Source of the DNA: Candidatus Leptofilum gracile
GTDB taxonomy: Bacteria > Chloroflexota > Anaerolineae > Promineifilales > Promineifilaceae
Assembly: GCA_016713825.1 (NCBI GenBank)
Contig: JADJOJ010000009.1
Span: 248,001 to 312,000 of the forward strand
Reading direction: 5' to 3'
DNA length: 64,000 bases
Numbering within the stretch: position 1 is the stretch's first letter; each line of letters begins with the position of its first letter. The notes beneath the pieces are model-generated. The model was not told the origin of the DNA, did no database searches, and saw only the letters and a program-made list of their open reading frames with translations. Positions 1-9,023 of the stretch are shown here, piece by piece. The position numbers and the translations under genes are program-made.

Positions 1-285
1 GAAAATTACACCGTTTTTGTGCAGGTGCTAGACGCCAACGACCAGATCGTGGGGCAGATCGACAGCTGGCCGGTGCAGGGCACCTACCCCACCAGCCAAT
101 GGTCGCCGGGCGAGGTAATTGAAGATCGGTACCAGGTGCAGCTGGCGGGCGAACTGCCGCCGGGGCCGTACCGGGTGCAGGTGGGCTTTTACCTGCTGCA
201 AACCTTGCGCCGACTTTCGGTTTTGGATGGCACGGGAACGGCCGTTGATGATAAACTGCTGCTGACTGGCTTTACGGCAGAATAA
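1..285 (+). CDS. C-terminal fragment of a larger protein (partial at window edge)
   Basis: The frame is open from base 1, so the start lies outside the window. The last 94 residues are visible, ending at TAA 283-285. The fragment has no membrane segment and looks like a beta-sandwich tail: it carries YPTSQWSPGE, then LPPGPYRVQVGFY. I associate this pattern with the extracytoplasmic tail of membrane glycosyltransferase-like proteins in Chloroflexota. That is from memory and not searched, so the function stays open. A hairpin repeat follows directly. Confidence 0.5.
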   Translation, partial: ENYTVFVQVLDANDQIVGQIDSWPVQGTYPTSQWSPGEVIEDRYQVQLAGELPPGPYRVQVGFYLLQTLRRLSVLDGTGTAVDDKLLLTGFTAE

Positions 286-288
286 TTC

Positions 289-353
289 ACCGCAGAGCGC
301 GCGGAGGTCGCGGAGAAAAATAAAAACTCTGCGCCCTTTGCGTGCTTTGCGGT
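289..353. repeat. Intergenic imperfect hairpin, ACCGCAGAG-type
   Basis: The left arm begins ACCGCAGAGCGC and contains repeated CGGAG units. After an A-rich loop the right arm reads CTTTGCGTGCTTTGCGGT. The same kind of element recurs at 26466-26540. It fills the gap between two + strand genes. Confidence 0.6.
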
Positions 354-363
354 AAAAAAACGC

Positions 364-1446
364 ATGCAAGCAAAAACGCACAAACGCAACCACCAGAACA
401 GAAACGGCCGTGTTCGGCGCATTCGGGCCATTTGGCGGGATACGCTGCTGCTGGTGCGGGAATTTATACGGCCGTTGCTCTACTTCGTGCTGGCCGTTGT
501 GGGCGGCGGCCTGCTGTACTATTTTTTGGCGACCGATTTTGGTAAAGGTGTTGGCTCCAAAAACCTGGCCGAGGCAATTTACCAGGTGCTCGGCCTTACC
601 TTTTTGCAGCCGCTGGGGGACAACCTGCCAGAATATTGGCCGCTGCAACTGTTTTACTTCATCATGCCCATCATCGGCATCTCCATTTTAGCGCAGGGGT
701 TGGCCGATTTTGGCCTTCTCTTTTTTAACCGGCGCGAACGTAGCAAGGAGTGGGAAATGGCAGTCGCTTCTACCTTTCAAAACCATATCGTTGTGGTCGG
801 TTTGGGCCATTTGGGTTACCGCGTGACCCAAAAATTGTATGAGCTAGATCGGGATGTTTCCGTGATTGAGCTGAACCCAGACGAAGATTTGATTGCTGAA
901 ACGCAGGGAATGGGCATCCCTGTGCTGAAGGATGATGCCCGGCGCGATGTGGCGCTGCAAGGGGCCGGGGTTGCCAAAGCCCGCGCCATCATTTTGTGCA
1001 CCCAAAACGACAGCATGAATTTGCAAATTGCGTTCAAAGCCCGCCGCCTGAACCCGCAAATTCGGGTGGTGGTGCGCATTTTTGACGATGATTTTGGCCA
1101 ATCGCTGCAAGAGCAGTTTGGCTTTCGGGCGATGAGCGCCACGGGCATGGCTGCCCCCACCTTTGCCGCCGCCGCCGCCGATGTGGACGTGACGCGCCCC
1201 ATCACCGTGGAGGGGGAGGCGCTCAGCCTGGCTCGGCTGAAGTTGGAGAAAGGATCAACCTTGCTGGGATTGTCGGTCTCAGCGATCGAGCAAAATTTTG
1301 ATGTGAGTGTGGTGCTTTTGCGGGAAAACGGCCGTTCCGATTTCCACCCCGCTGGCGAACGTACCCTCAAGCTAGATCACGTCCTCGGCGTCCTCGGTGG
1401 CCCGGAGCAGATCAACCGGCTGGTGGACGCGAATTATGACCGGTAA
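364..1446 (+). CDS. Two-TM protein with RCK (TrkA-N/TrkA-C) NAD-binding domains, ion channel/regulator-like
   Basis: This 360-residue protein has a basic N-terminus and two membrane helices (about 37-56 and 97-121). A Rossmann RCK-N domain starts at HIVVVGLGHLG (141-151), with acidic E169 closing strand 2, and an RCK-C-like half follows from about 275 to 355. The layout matches two-helix potassium channels gated by RCK domains. However, the segment between the helices (about 70-95) lacks the usual TVGYG-type selectivity filter, so a potassium pore is doubtful. The ATG at 364 has no clear ribosome site and an internal start before the first helix is possible. The RCK call is secure; the transported ion is not known. 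Confidence 0.75.
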   Translation: MQAKTHKRNHQNRNGRVRRIRAIWRDTLLLVREFIRPLLYFVLAVVGGGLLYYFLATDFGKGVGSKNLAEAIYQVLGLTFLQPLGDNLPEYWPLQLFYFIMPIIGISILAQGLADFGLLFFNRRERSKEWEMAVASTFQNHIVVVGLGHLGYRVTQKLYELDRDVSVIELNPDEDLIAETQGMGIPVLKDDARRDVALQGAGVAKARAIILCTQNDSMNLQIAFKARRLNPQIRVVVRIFDDDFGQSLQEQFGFRAMSATGMAAPTFAAAAADVDVTRPITVEGEALSLARLKLEKGSTLLGLSVSAIEQNFDVSVVLLRENGRSDFHPAGERTLKLDHVLGVLGGPEQINRLVDANYDR

Positions 1447-1448
1447 TG

Positions 1449-1514
1449 TCGGTAATCAGTAATCAGTAATCAGTAATCAGTGAAAAACTGAATACTGACC
1501 TACTGATTACTGAA
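1449..1514. repeat. Intergenic hairpin of tandem AATCAGT units
   Basis: Four tandem copies of the TAATCAG unit form the left arm. The right arm reads CTGATTACTGA after a short loop. A one-armed relative with the same unit lies at 35942-36012. Confidence 0.6.
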
Positions 1515-1527
1515 AGCAGGAGAAAAA

Positions 1528-2355
1528 ATGGACAGCCAAGACCCCTTCCGGGATTCAGATTATTTGCAGAAGAATCAGTACCGCGACAGCAGCAATTTGG
1601 ATGCGCGGGCGGCGCTGCACCGGCAATTTAGTACGGCCACGGCCGATTGGCAGCCGTGGGTGTTTGATCTGCTGCGGTTGGAGCCGGGGATGCGGGTGCT
1701 GGAATGTGGCTGCGGCCCTGGCTGGCTGTGGCGGCAAAACGTGGATCGCATTCCCGCAGGCTGCCAGATCACCCTCACCGACCTGTCGCCCGGCATGGTG
1801 GCCGAGGCAGAAGCGGCGCTGGCGGGCAGCGGCCACCAGTTCAGCTTCCAACCAGCCAACATTCAGGCGCTCGATTTTGCCGACGGGACGTTTGACGTGG
1901 TGGTGGCCAACCATATGCTGTACCACGTGCCGGATTTGGCGCAGGGATTGGCAGCGGTGCAGCGGGTGTTGAAGCCAAACGGCCGTCTCATCGCGGCCAC
2001 CAACGGGGATGAGCACATGAAGGAGCTGCCCCTGCTGGTGCCGGAAGCGGTGCGGCAAAAGGTGGCTTCCTGGCGCATGCGGGGCATGGCGGGGCAGCTG
2101 CCGTTTCGTTTGGAAAACGGCCGTTCCCTGCTGGCACCTTTCTTTGCCCAAATTGAGCAGCATCTTTATGAAGACAGCCTGTGGGTAACAGACGCGGATG
2201 CGCTTGTGGCGTATGCTTTTTCCATGATCAAGCCAGAGATGGAGGTGCCGGAAACGGCCGTTGCCCATCTGCGCGAACTGTGGGCGGCCAAAATCGCCGC
2301 CGACGGTGGCATCCACATCAGCAAACAGTCTGGTGTGTTTGTGGCAACCCGGTAG
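1528..2355 (+). CDS. Class I SAM-dependent methyltransferase
   Basis: This 275-residue soluble protein has the SAM-binding motif I ECGCGPG at 59-65, the acidic residue of strand 2 at D85 (TLTDLSPGM), and the motif DVVVANHMLYHVPD typical of UbiE/Methyltransf_11 enzymes. The start is well supported: AGGAG lies about 6 bases before ATG 1528. The methyl acceptor cannot be read from the sequence. The neighbours give no pathway context, as the flanking genes appear to be transcribed separately. Confidence 0.85.
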   Translation: MDSQDPFRDSDYLQKNQYRDSSNLDARAALHRQFSTATADWQPWVFDLLRLEPGMRVLECGCGPGWLWRQNVDRIPAGCQITLTDLSPGMVAEAEAALAGSGHQFSFQPANIQALDFADGTFDVVVANHMLYHVPDLAQGLAAVQRVLKPNGRLIAATNGDEHMKELPLLVPEAVRQKVASWRMRGMAGQLPFRLENGRSLLAPFFAQIEQHLYEDSLWVTDADALVAYAFSMIKPEMEVPETAVAHLRELWAAKIAADGGIHISKQSGVFVATR

Positions 2356-2500
2356 CTCGTTTTGTTTGCGCTTCTTGGCGGCAAGCCATTAAGCGGCGCA
2401 CCATGTAAGAGAAAGGTGTGGGTTGTGGCATAAAATAGCCAATTGGGCGGCCTGTTTGGTACAATCGCGCTGCATTGGTTCGTACCCGGAGGCTTTGTTT

Positions 2501-4441
2501 ATGCGTCACCTCACACTTTTGAGTTTATTTTTGTTGTTGTGCCTGGGCGTCGTCATTGGCGTCAGCCAGCTTGCGCCTGTGGTCGCGGCTTCGCCTGAAC
2601 CTCAATTAGGGCTGGAATCGCTGCGGAGGGAAACAATCACCTTGCAGCCGCTGCCGGAACGGCCGCTCATTGCCAACGACGCCGCCGACAGCTGTTCCAA
2701 CGCCACCACCCTCGCGCTAACCAGTTCCGGGGTGGGTGAGACCACCGTGGTCAACAGCATGACAGAAGGGTCTGAAGACCCAATTCTGACCTGCGCCTGG
2801 GGGGCGCCCAGCCGTTTGCAGGGGTACCGTACCGTCTGGTACAAATTTACGCCCACCAGCAATGGCCGGGTCACCATCGACACCACCAACAATTTCAACG
2901 CCAACAGCTACGACACCATTTTGGCGGTTTACACCGGCTCTTGCGGGGCAGCCACGCTCAGCATGGTGACCTGCAACGACGATTACCAGGGTTTTGCCTC
3001 GCGGGTGACGTTTAATGTGTCTAAGGATGTGACTTACTACGTGGAAGTGGCAGACTGGCAAGCGGCTGAACCGGGGACGTTGGAGCTGGATATTTTCTTT
3101 GTGCTGGACCCAATTACGAGCAAATGGCAAACGCTGGCAGCTGCGGCACCGTCGCTGACCCATCATGCCACGGTGAAGGCCAACGGGCAGATTTATGCCC
3201 TGGGTGGCCAAACCAACGCAGTGGGCCAACCGGTGTTGAACAGCAACCTCTACCGGTACGATCCCGGTTCCGACAAATGGACGACATTGCCCAACAGCAT
3301 GCCCGGCGATCCGCTTACAGATATAACGGCCGTTTACCTGAACGGCCGTATCTTTGTCCCCGGTGGCTATAACGGCAACAGCATGGTGGGTACCCACAAC
3401 GTTTACAACATTGCCGCTGGCCAATGGGAGCTGCCACCCAGGAACTCCCCGCCGGTGGCCGTGGGCTGGGCGCAGGCGGTTGCGCCAGCTGACCAGGGTG
3501 GGTATTACCTGGTTGGTGGCATTAGCAATACTAGCTTTTTAACCACAACGGCCGTTGTGCAAAATGATGTTTCTTACTTTAGTCTGGCTACCAACCAATG
3601 GGTCACCAGCATTCCAGATATGGATGTGCCGCGCTATGGGCATACGGCCGTTTGGACCAACAACGGCATCTACGTCGTGGGCGGCATCGACGACAACAAC
3701 CAGCTGCTGCCCGGCGGCGAATATTACCAGCCGGCAGGCAACGGCCGTTGGGACCCGCTGCCACCGATGAACATTGCCCGCTACGGGGCCGCCAGCGCTG
3801 TGGCCCCGGACGGCAAATGGTATGTGTTTGGCGGGTTGAACTTTAACAATACGGCCGTATCCGAAGTCGAAATGTTCGATCCGCAAAACCCTGGCGCAGG
3901 TTGGCAAATCTTGGATGTCACCTACGATTTAGGCGGCACCACCACCATTCGCGCCCGCGCCTTCCCTGAAGGGCAGTTTATTGGCAACTACCTCTACGCC
4001 ATTGGCGGCTACGACACCACCAACTACTTTGTCACCCCCCTCGTGCAGCGCCTGTTGGCTTTGGGCCAAAACGCTTACCTGCCCACCATTCTCAATGGAG
4101 GCAGCACCTTCAACGATAACTTCAGCGTGGCGCAAAGGCTTGTTCCCAATCTGCCCCAAACCCATCAATTTAATGATTCGTTCGACTTTTTTGATGCTTA
4201 CTATTTTGACCAAACCAGCACCAGCCTGGTGACAACACGCCTGAGCCAAATCCCCAGCGGCAGCGACTACAACATCACCATCTACGATGCCAATAAAAGC
4301 ATGCGCGGCAGCAGTACGCTGGTTGGCAACCAGAGCGAAGCCGTTACGCTGCTGCTGCCAGCCGGGCGCTATTACATAATGGTAGAGCGCATCTTTGGCC
4401 AGGCAGATGGCTCCAACTACCGCATCATCGTAGAAAAATAA
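2501..4441 (+). CDS. Secreted kelch-repeat protein with PPC-like domains
   Basis: The ATG at 2501 is preferred to an upstream TTG because CGGAGG lies just before it and the protein then opens with a signal peptide ending near VVAAS. The mature protein has an N-terminal jelly-roll segment of the pre-peptidase C-terminal (PPC) type (YKFTPTSNGRVTIDT, then ILAVYTGSCG). At least five kelch-like blades follow, each with a GG pair and W residues (for example IYALGGQ, IYVVGGIDD, WYVFGGLN). A second PPC-like domain closes the protein, ending GRYYIMVERIFG. It is likely an extracellular or surface-attached beta-propeller protein for binding. No catalytic residues were seen. The gene carries six ACGGCCGT sites. 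Confidence 0.8.
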   Translation: MRHLTLLSLFLLLCLGVVIGVSQLAPVVAASPEPQLGLESLRRETITLQPLPERPLIANDAADSCSNATTLALTSSGVGETTVVNSMTEGSEDPILTCAWGAPSRLQGYRTVWYKFTPTSNGRVTIDTTNNFNANSYDTILAVYTGSCGAATLSMVTCNDDYQGFASRVTFNVSKDVTYYVEVADWQAAEPGTLELDIFFVLDPITSKWQTLAAAAPSLTHHATVKANGQIYALGGQTNAVGQPVLNSNLYRYDPGSDKWTTLPNSMPGDPLTDITAVYLNGRIFVPGGYNGNSMVGTHNVYNIAAGQWELPPRNSPPVAVGWAQAVAPADQGGYYLVGGISNTSFLTTTAVVQNDVSYFSLATNQWVTSIPDMDVPRYGHTAVWTNNGIYVVGGIDDNNQLLPGGEYYQPAGNGRWDPLPPMNIARYGAASAVAPDGKWYVFGGLNFNNTAVSEVEMFDPQNPGAGWQILDVTYDLGGTTTIRARAFPEGQFIGNYLYAIGGYDTTNYFVTPLVQRLLALGQNAYLPTILNGGSTFNDNFSVAQRLVPNLPQTHQFNDSFDFFDAYYFDQTSTSLVTTRLSQIPSGSDYNITIYDANKSMRGSSTLVGNQSEAVTLLLPAGRYYIMVERIFGQADGSNYRIIVEK

Positions 4442-4444
4442 TTT

Positions 4445-4495
4445 AAGAGATTAGAGATTGGAGATTGCCAGCTAATCCCCAATCTCCAATCTCCC
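4445..4495. repeat. Intergenic hairpin of GGAGATT units
   Basis: The left arm contains AGAGATTGGAGATT and the right arm AATCTCCAATCTCC, separated by about 10 bases. Close relatives lie at 32219-32272 and 37031-37083. Confidence 0.65.
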
Positions 4496-4508
4496 CCTCA
4501 CAAAAACT

Positions 4509-5750
4509 ATGTCCAAATTCACACCCGTTCGTTTGCTCCATTTTGCTGATGCCCATATTGATATTGCCAATTACGGCCGTCACGACCCCGACTCTGGCAT
4601 CCCCATGCGCGTGATGGACTTTTTGAACGCGCTAGACCAGATTGTGGACACCGCCATCGAAGAAAAGGTAGATCTGGTCATTTTTGCCGGAGACGCCTAC
4701 AAAGATCGCAATCCCCAGCCCACCTTCCAGCGCGCCTGGGGCAAGCGGATGATGCGCCTTTCCCAGGCAGGCATTCCCACGCTGCTGCTGGTGGGCAACC
4801 ACGACGTCTCCCCCGCCGTGGGCCGCGCCCACACCCTGCACGAGTTTAGCACCCTGGCTGTCCCCCACATTCACGTGGCAGACGGCCTGAAATTGTGGCA
4901 GCCAGACGAATTGGGCGTGCCGGTGCAGGTGCTTGCTGTGCCCTGGCTTTCGCGCAGCCTGCTGGTGGGCCGGGTCGATACGCTGGGGCGCACTGTGGAA
5001 GAGATTTACCAGCAGCTAGAAGAGCTGGTGAGCGAACGCGTCGCCGACCTCATCGAGCGGGCCGATCCAGACATCCCCCTCATCCTCACCGCGCATACCA
5101 GCGTGAGCGGGGCCAAGTTTGGCAGCGAGCGGGCGGTGATGCTGGGGCATGAGCTGGTACTCAGCGGCGGGCTGGTGAACAACCCCAAGCTGGATTATGT
5201 GGCGCTGGGCCACATCCACAAGCCGCAGGTGTTGTCTGGCAAAGATAGCCATCCACCCATCATTTACCCCGGCTCCATCGAGCGGATTGATTTTGGCGAA
5301 AAAGAGGACAAGCGGTTTGTGCTGGCTGAAGTGGGCAAGGGGGAGACGCATTGGGAATTTCGCATGCTCAAAACCCGCCGCTTCATCGACCCAGACCCCA
5401 TCACGCCGCGCACCGAGCATTTCATGGAAGATATTTTTAGCCAGCTGCCTGCGGCCGAAGACGTGGCCGACGCCATTTGCCGGGTGCGCCTTACTTTCCC
5501 CCGCGATGATGAGCCATTGCTGGATGAGCGGGCTATTTTGGCCCATTTTGAAGCGGCGTTTGAGGTGAAAATCCAGAAGCATTATCTCAGCAGCAAGCGG
5601 TCTCGCCTGGGAGATGCGGCGGGCGTGGAAACGATGACGCCGCTGGAACTGCTGGAGACGTACTGGGTGAGCGAAGAGCTTGAGGGTGCGGAGATTGATT
5701 TGCTGTTGGGGCTGGCGAAAGAGGTGCTGGCTCAAGAGGTGAAAGAATAG
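4509..5750 (+). CDS. sbcD: SbcD/Mre11-type DNA double-strand-break nuclease
   Basis: This 413-residue protein carries the calcineurin-like phosphoesterase metal motifs in order: DAH (14-16), GD (61-62), GNHD (96-99), a later histidine in LTAHTS and then GHIHKPQ. This is the Mre11/SbcD arrangement. The enzyme works with SbcC as an ATP-dependent nuclease that opens hairpins and processes broken DNA ends. sbcC follows 78 bases downstream in the same direction, with a hairpin repeat between them. The ATG at 4509 has only a weak ribosome site. Family and partner are secure. Confidence 0.93.
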   Translation: MSKFTPVRLLHFADAHIDIANYGRHDPDSGIPMRVMDFLNALDQIVDTAIEEKVDLVIFAGDAYKDRNPQPTFQRAWGKRMMRLSQAGIPTLLLVGNHDVSPAVGRAHTLHEFSTLAVPHIHVADGLKLWQPDELGVPVQVLAVPWLSRSLLVGRVDTLGRTVEEIYQQLEELVSERVADLIERADPDIPLILTAHTSVSGAKFGSERAVMLGHELVLSGGLVNNPKLDYVALGHIHKPQVLSGKDSHPPIIYPGSIERIDFGEKEDKRFVLAEVGKGETHWEFRMLKTRRFIDPDPITPRTEHFMEDIFSQLPAAEDVADAICRVRLTFPRDDEPLLDERAILAHFEAAFEVKIQKHYLSSKRSRLGDAAGVETMTPLELLETYWVSEELEGAEIDLLLGLAKEVLAQEVKE

Positions 5751-5818
5751 GGGAGAAGGAGGAGGGAAGAAGGAAGAAGGCAGAATTTCTACCTTCTACC
5801 TTCTGCCTTCTTCCTTCA
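5751..5818. repeat. Intergenic hairpin of GAAGG/CCTTC units between sbcD and sbcC
   Basis: The purine arm contains GGAAGAAGGAAGAAGGCAGAA and the pyrimidine arm is its near complement, with tandem CTACCTTCTGCCTTC. It separates the sbcD stop from the sbcC start. Confidence 0.6.
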
Positions 5819-5828
5819 TTAATTAGCT

Positions 5829-8807
5829 ATGATTCCAACAAAATTAGAGATTTCCAACTTTTTATCTTACCGGGAAACGGCCGTACTCCCCTTCACTGGC
5901 ATTCATCTTGCCTGTATTTCTGGGGCCAACGGCGCGGGCAAATCCTCCATTCTAGACAGCATCACCTGGGCGCTGTTTGGCCAAAGCCGCAGCCGCAGTG
6001 ACGACGACCTGGTGAACCGCCTCTCGGCGCTCGATGACAAATCGGCCGAGGTGAGCCTGGAATTTGAGCTGGAAGGGACGCTGTACAAAGTGACCCGCAC
6101 CAAGCGCAAAGGCAAAACCACCCAGCTCGATCTGCAAATTGGTGGGGAAAATGACCGTTGGAAAACGCTCACCGAGAGCAAGCTGCGCGACACGCAGGCG
6201 GCCATCGAGAGTTTGCTGCGGATGAATTACGACACGTTCATCAACGCCAGCTTTTTGCTGCAAGGCAAGGCGGATGAGTTCACCACCAAAACGCCTAATC
6301 GGCGCAAGGAGATTTTGGCCGACCTGCTGGGCGTGAGCATTTGGGAACAGTACCGCGAGCTGGCGGCCAATCGGCGCAAGGAGGAGGAGCGGCAGCTCGA
6401 TTTGCTGGATCACCAGATCGGGGAGATTGAGTTGGAGTTGGCACAGGAGTTAGTGCGGCAAACGGCCGTTACCGAAGCCCAATCCATTTTAGAGAGCCTC
6501 ACCGAGCGGCTAAACGACAAAGAAAAACTGTTGCAGCAGCTGCGCCGGGTGGAAACGGCCGTTAAACAGCACAAACAGCTCGTGGGCACCCTGGCCACCA
6601 ACCTGAACCGGGCCAAAGCCCAGCTAGAGAGTCTCCAGCGCAGCCAGAACCAGCGGCAGCAAGAGCGAGACGGCTACGCCACCATGTTGGACGAAGCCGA
6701 AACGATCGCCACCCAGTACCAGGCATGGCAAGAAGCCGATGCCCGCTGCCAAAGCTGGCAGGCACGGGCGGATAGTTTTAACCAGTTGGAGCAGCAGAAA
6801 CGGCCGTATGAACTCACCATCGCCGAACAAAAATCACGCCTGACACAGCAGTTGGTTGCTTTGCAAACCCAGGCCAACCGTGCCACCGCCGCTGCCGATG
6901 AGCAGCAAAAACTTGAAGAATCGCTCATTATTGTTAAAGCAGAGCTGGCCGCGCTGGAAACGAAACTGGAGACGCTTACCGCTCAGGAAACCGAATGGCA
7001 CAAGCTGCGCACCGAGCTGCAAAAGCAAGAGAGCGAGCGAGAGGCGCAAACGCGCGAGCTGCACCGGCTGCAAAATCAGGCCAAACGGATAGCGGCGCTG
7101 CGGGATGAAGAAACGGCCGTTTCCCAAAACGCCCTAACCGCCCAGCAGCAAATCAGCCAGCTCACCGCCCAGCTGGCCGACCTCAGCCAGCAGGAGCAGG
7201 CGCACAACAGCGCCATCGCCGAAAAAGTGGGGCTAGAAAGCAGCCAGCCCGCCCTCAAGGAGCAGATGAACCGGCTCATGGCCCGCATCGAGCAGCTAGA
7301 GGCGCAAACCGGCGGCAGTTGCCCCCTCTGCGGCCAGGAACTCACAACCGACCATCGGGTGCAGGTGGTGGCCGAACTGCGCAGCGAAGGCGGCGGCCTG
7401 GGCGACCGTTTCCGCAGCAATACGCAAGCTCTAGAAAAATTGACCAGCCAGATTGCCGAATTGGGCCGGACCCTGGGGCAGCGGCCGCAGCTGGAAAAAT
7501 CGCTGCAAACGCAGCAGACGCGGCAGGCCCAGGCGCAGGCCCGCCTGGACGAAATTGGCCAGCAGGTGGCGGAATGGGCAGCGGGCGAGGCGGCGCGTCT
7601 GGCGGAGCTGGAAGCGGAACTGGCGGCGGACAGTTTGGCCCCACTGCGGGCCGAGGTGATGGCATTGGGAACGGCCGTACAGGGCAAACCCACTCTGGAA
7701 AACCAACGCCGCCAGCTAGAACAGCGGTTGGCCAATGACGAAGCTCGCCTGGCCGAGCTAAACCGCTTCATGGCCGAATGGGCCGAATCGGGCCAGGAAA
7801 AATTGGCAACGGTGCAGCAGCAGCTAGAAAGCAATGATTTTGCCGCCGAGGCGCGGGTGGCCCTGGCCGGGCTCAATGCCGAGCTGGCCGAGCTGGGCTA
7901 CGCTGCCGAAGCCCACACCCAGGCGCGGGCGGCGCGGCAGGCGCTGGCCGAAGCGCCAGAGCGGTACCAGCAGCTGCGCCAGGCTGAAGCGGCCGTCAAA
8001 CCGTTGGAAGATGCCCTGGCCGAAGGCAGCCAGCGCATCGCCGAGCAGGAGGAGTCTCTGGCAGAATTGATGCAGCAGCACGAAACGGCCGTTGCCGAGC
8101 TTACCCAAATGGAGGCCGACGGCGGCGACCTGCGCAGCGTGGAAAACGAGGTGTTTGGCCTGCGCGAAGAGCAAATTGCCGCCAACCAGAAGGTGGCCGT
8201 GGCTCAGAATCGCTTGGAGGTGCTGGGGGATCAGCGGCAGCGCAAAAACGAGCTGGGGGAAAAGCGAACGGCCGTTACCCAACAAATTCAGCGGCTCAAG
8301 CTGCTAGAAAAAGCGTGCGGGCGCAGCGGCGTCCAGGCGCTGCTCATCGAGCAAGCGCTGCCAGAAATTGAAGAGCGGGCCAACGAACTGCTGGGCCGAC
8401 TGACCGGTGGCGAGATGACGGTCTCCTTTGAGACGCAGCGCCAGCTAAAAAGCCGCGACGCCCTGGCCGAGACGCTAGACATTCACATTCGGGACCATGC
8501 GGGGGAACGGCCGTACGACAATTACAGTGGCGGCGAACAGTTCCGGGTGAACTTTGCCATTCGGCTGGCGCTGTCGCAGCTGCTGGCCAAGCGGGCCGGG
8601 GCGCGGCTGCAAACCCTGGTGATTGATGAAGGCTTTGGCAGCCAGGACCCAAACGGCCGTCAGCGGCTCATCGAAGCGATCAACACCATTCAGGACGACT
8701 TCAAGCGCATTTTGGTCATTACCCACATCGACGAACTGCGCGACGCCTTCCCCAACCGCATTGAAGTGAACAAAACGGCTTCTGGTTCGCAAATAACCAT
8801 CGTTTAA
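5829..8807 (+). CDS. sbcC: SbcC/Rad50-type ATPase with zinc hook
   Basis: This 992-residue SMC-like protein has Walker A GANGAGKSS at 32-40 and long coiled coils on either side of a zinc-hook CPLC at 498-501. The ABC signature SGGEQ is at 900-904 and Walker B LVIDE at 930-934, followed by GFGSQD. It forms the Rad50-type clamp with SbcD for DNA end processing. The coiled coil is rich in Q, E and A. The gene contains about ten ACGGCCGT palindromes, read as TAV, NGR or RPY depending on frame, the highest load of any gene here. Start at ATG 5829; the ribosome site is weak. Confidence 0.95.
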   Translation: MIPTKLEISNFLSYRETAVLPFTGIHLACISGANGAGKSSILDSITWALFGQSRSRSDDDLVNRLSALDDKSAEVSLEFELEGTLYKVTRTKRKGKTTQLDLQIGGENDRWKTLTESKLRDTQAAIESLLRMNYDTFINASFLLQGKADEFTTKTPNRRKEILADLLGVSIWEQYRELAANRRKEEERQLDLLDHQIGEIELELAQELVRQTAVTEAQSILESLTERLNDKEKLLQQLRRVETAVKQHKQLVGTLATNLNRAKAQLESLQRSQNQRQQERDGYATMLDEAETIATQYQAWQEADARCQSWQARADSFNQLEQQKRPYELTIAEQKSRLTQQLVALQTQANRATAAADEQQKLEESLIIVKAELAALETKLETLTAQETEWHKLRTELQKQESEREAQTRELHRLQNQAKRIAALRDEETAVSQNALTAQQQISQLTAQLADLSQQEQAHNSAIAEKVGLESSQPALKEQMNRLMARIEQLEAQTGGSCPLCGQELTTDHRVQVVAELRSEGGGLGDRFRSNTQALEKLTSQIAELGRTLGQRPQLEKSLQTQQTRQAQAQARLDEIGQQVAEWAAGEAARLAELEAELAADSLAPLRAEVMALGTAVQGKPTLENQRRQLEQRLANDEARLAELNRFMAEWAESGQEKLATVQQQLESNDFAAEARVALAGLNAELAELGYAAEAHTQARAARQALAEAPERYQQLRQAEAAVKPLEDALAEGSQRIAEQEESLAELMQQHETAVAELTQMEADGGDLRSVENEVFGLREEQIAANQKVAVAQNRLEVLGDQRQRKNELGEKRTAVTQQIQRLKLLEKACGRSGVQALLIEQALPEIEERANELLGRLTGGEMTVSFETQRQLKSRDALAETLDIHIRDHAGERPYDNYSGGEQFRVNFAIRLALSQLLAKRAGARLQTLVIDEGFGSQDPNGRQRLIEAINTIQDDFKRILVITHIDELRDAFPNRIEVNKTASGSQITIV

Positions 8808-9023
8808 TTGACCAAAAATGAGCAAATAAAAAGCGGAGGATGAAATTTTTATGAAAATTTTGTATACTGCGGTTACTTGTTGCCAGAAGCGGCCGTTTTC
8901 TCAAGAATAACCAACCCTTTCTCATTTGATGACCGCCCACAATGCCCTACAGATAAGTTGTCATATTCATTTTTTAGATTTTTTATCCTGACACAAAATT
9001 ATTTTTGTTGAAGAAGGTTCTCT

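Noticed and set aside
1449..1514. CRISPR array
   Set aside because: The units are 7 bases and contiguous, with no unique spacers; the other repeats in the window are also short and hairpin-forming.
7076..7876. Long antisense frames within sbcC and other GC-rich genes
   Set aside because: They mirror high third-position GC of the real gene and encode low-complexity Ser/Arg/Ala-rich products.
8851..8904. A 17-codon frame after sbcC with a GGAGG upstream
   Set aside because: Too short and unsupported; the region more likely holds the promoter of the receiver gene.
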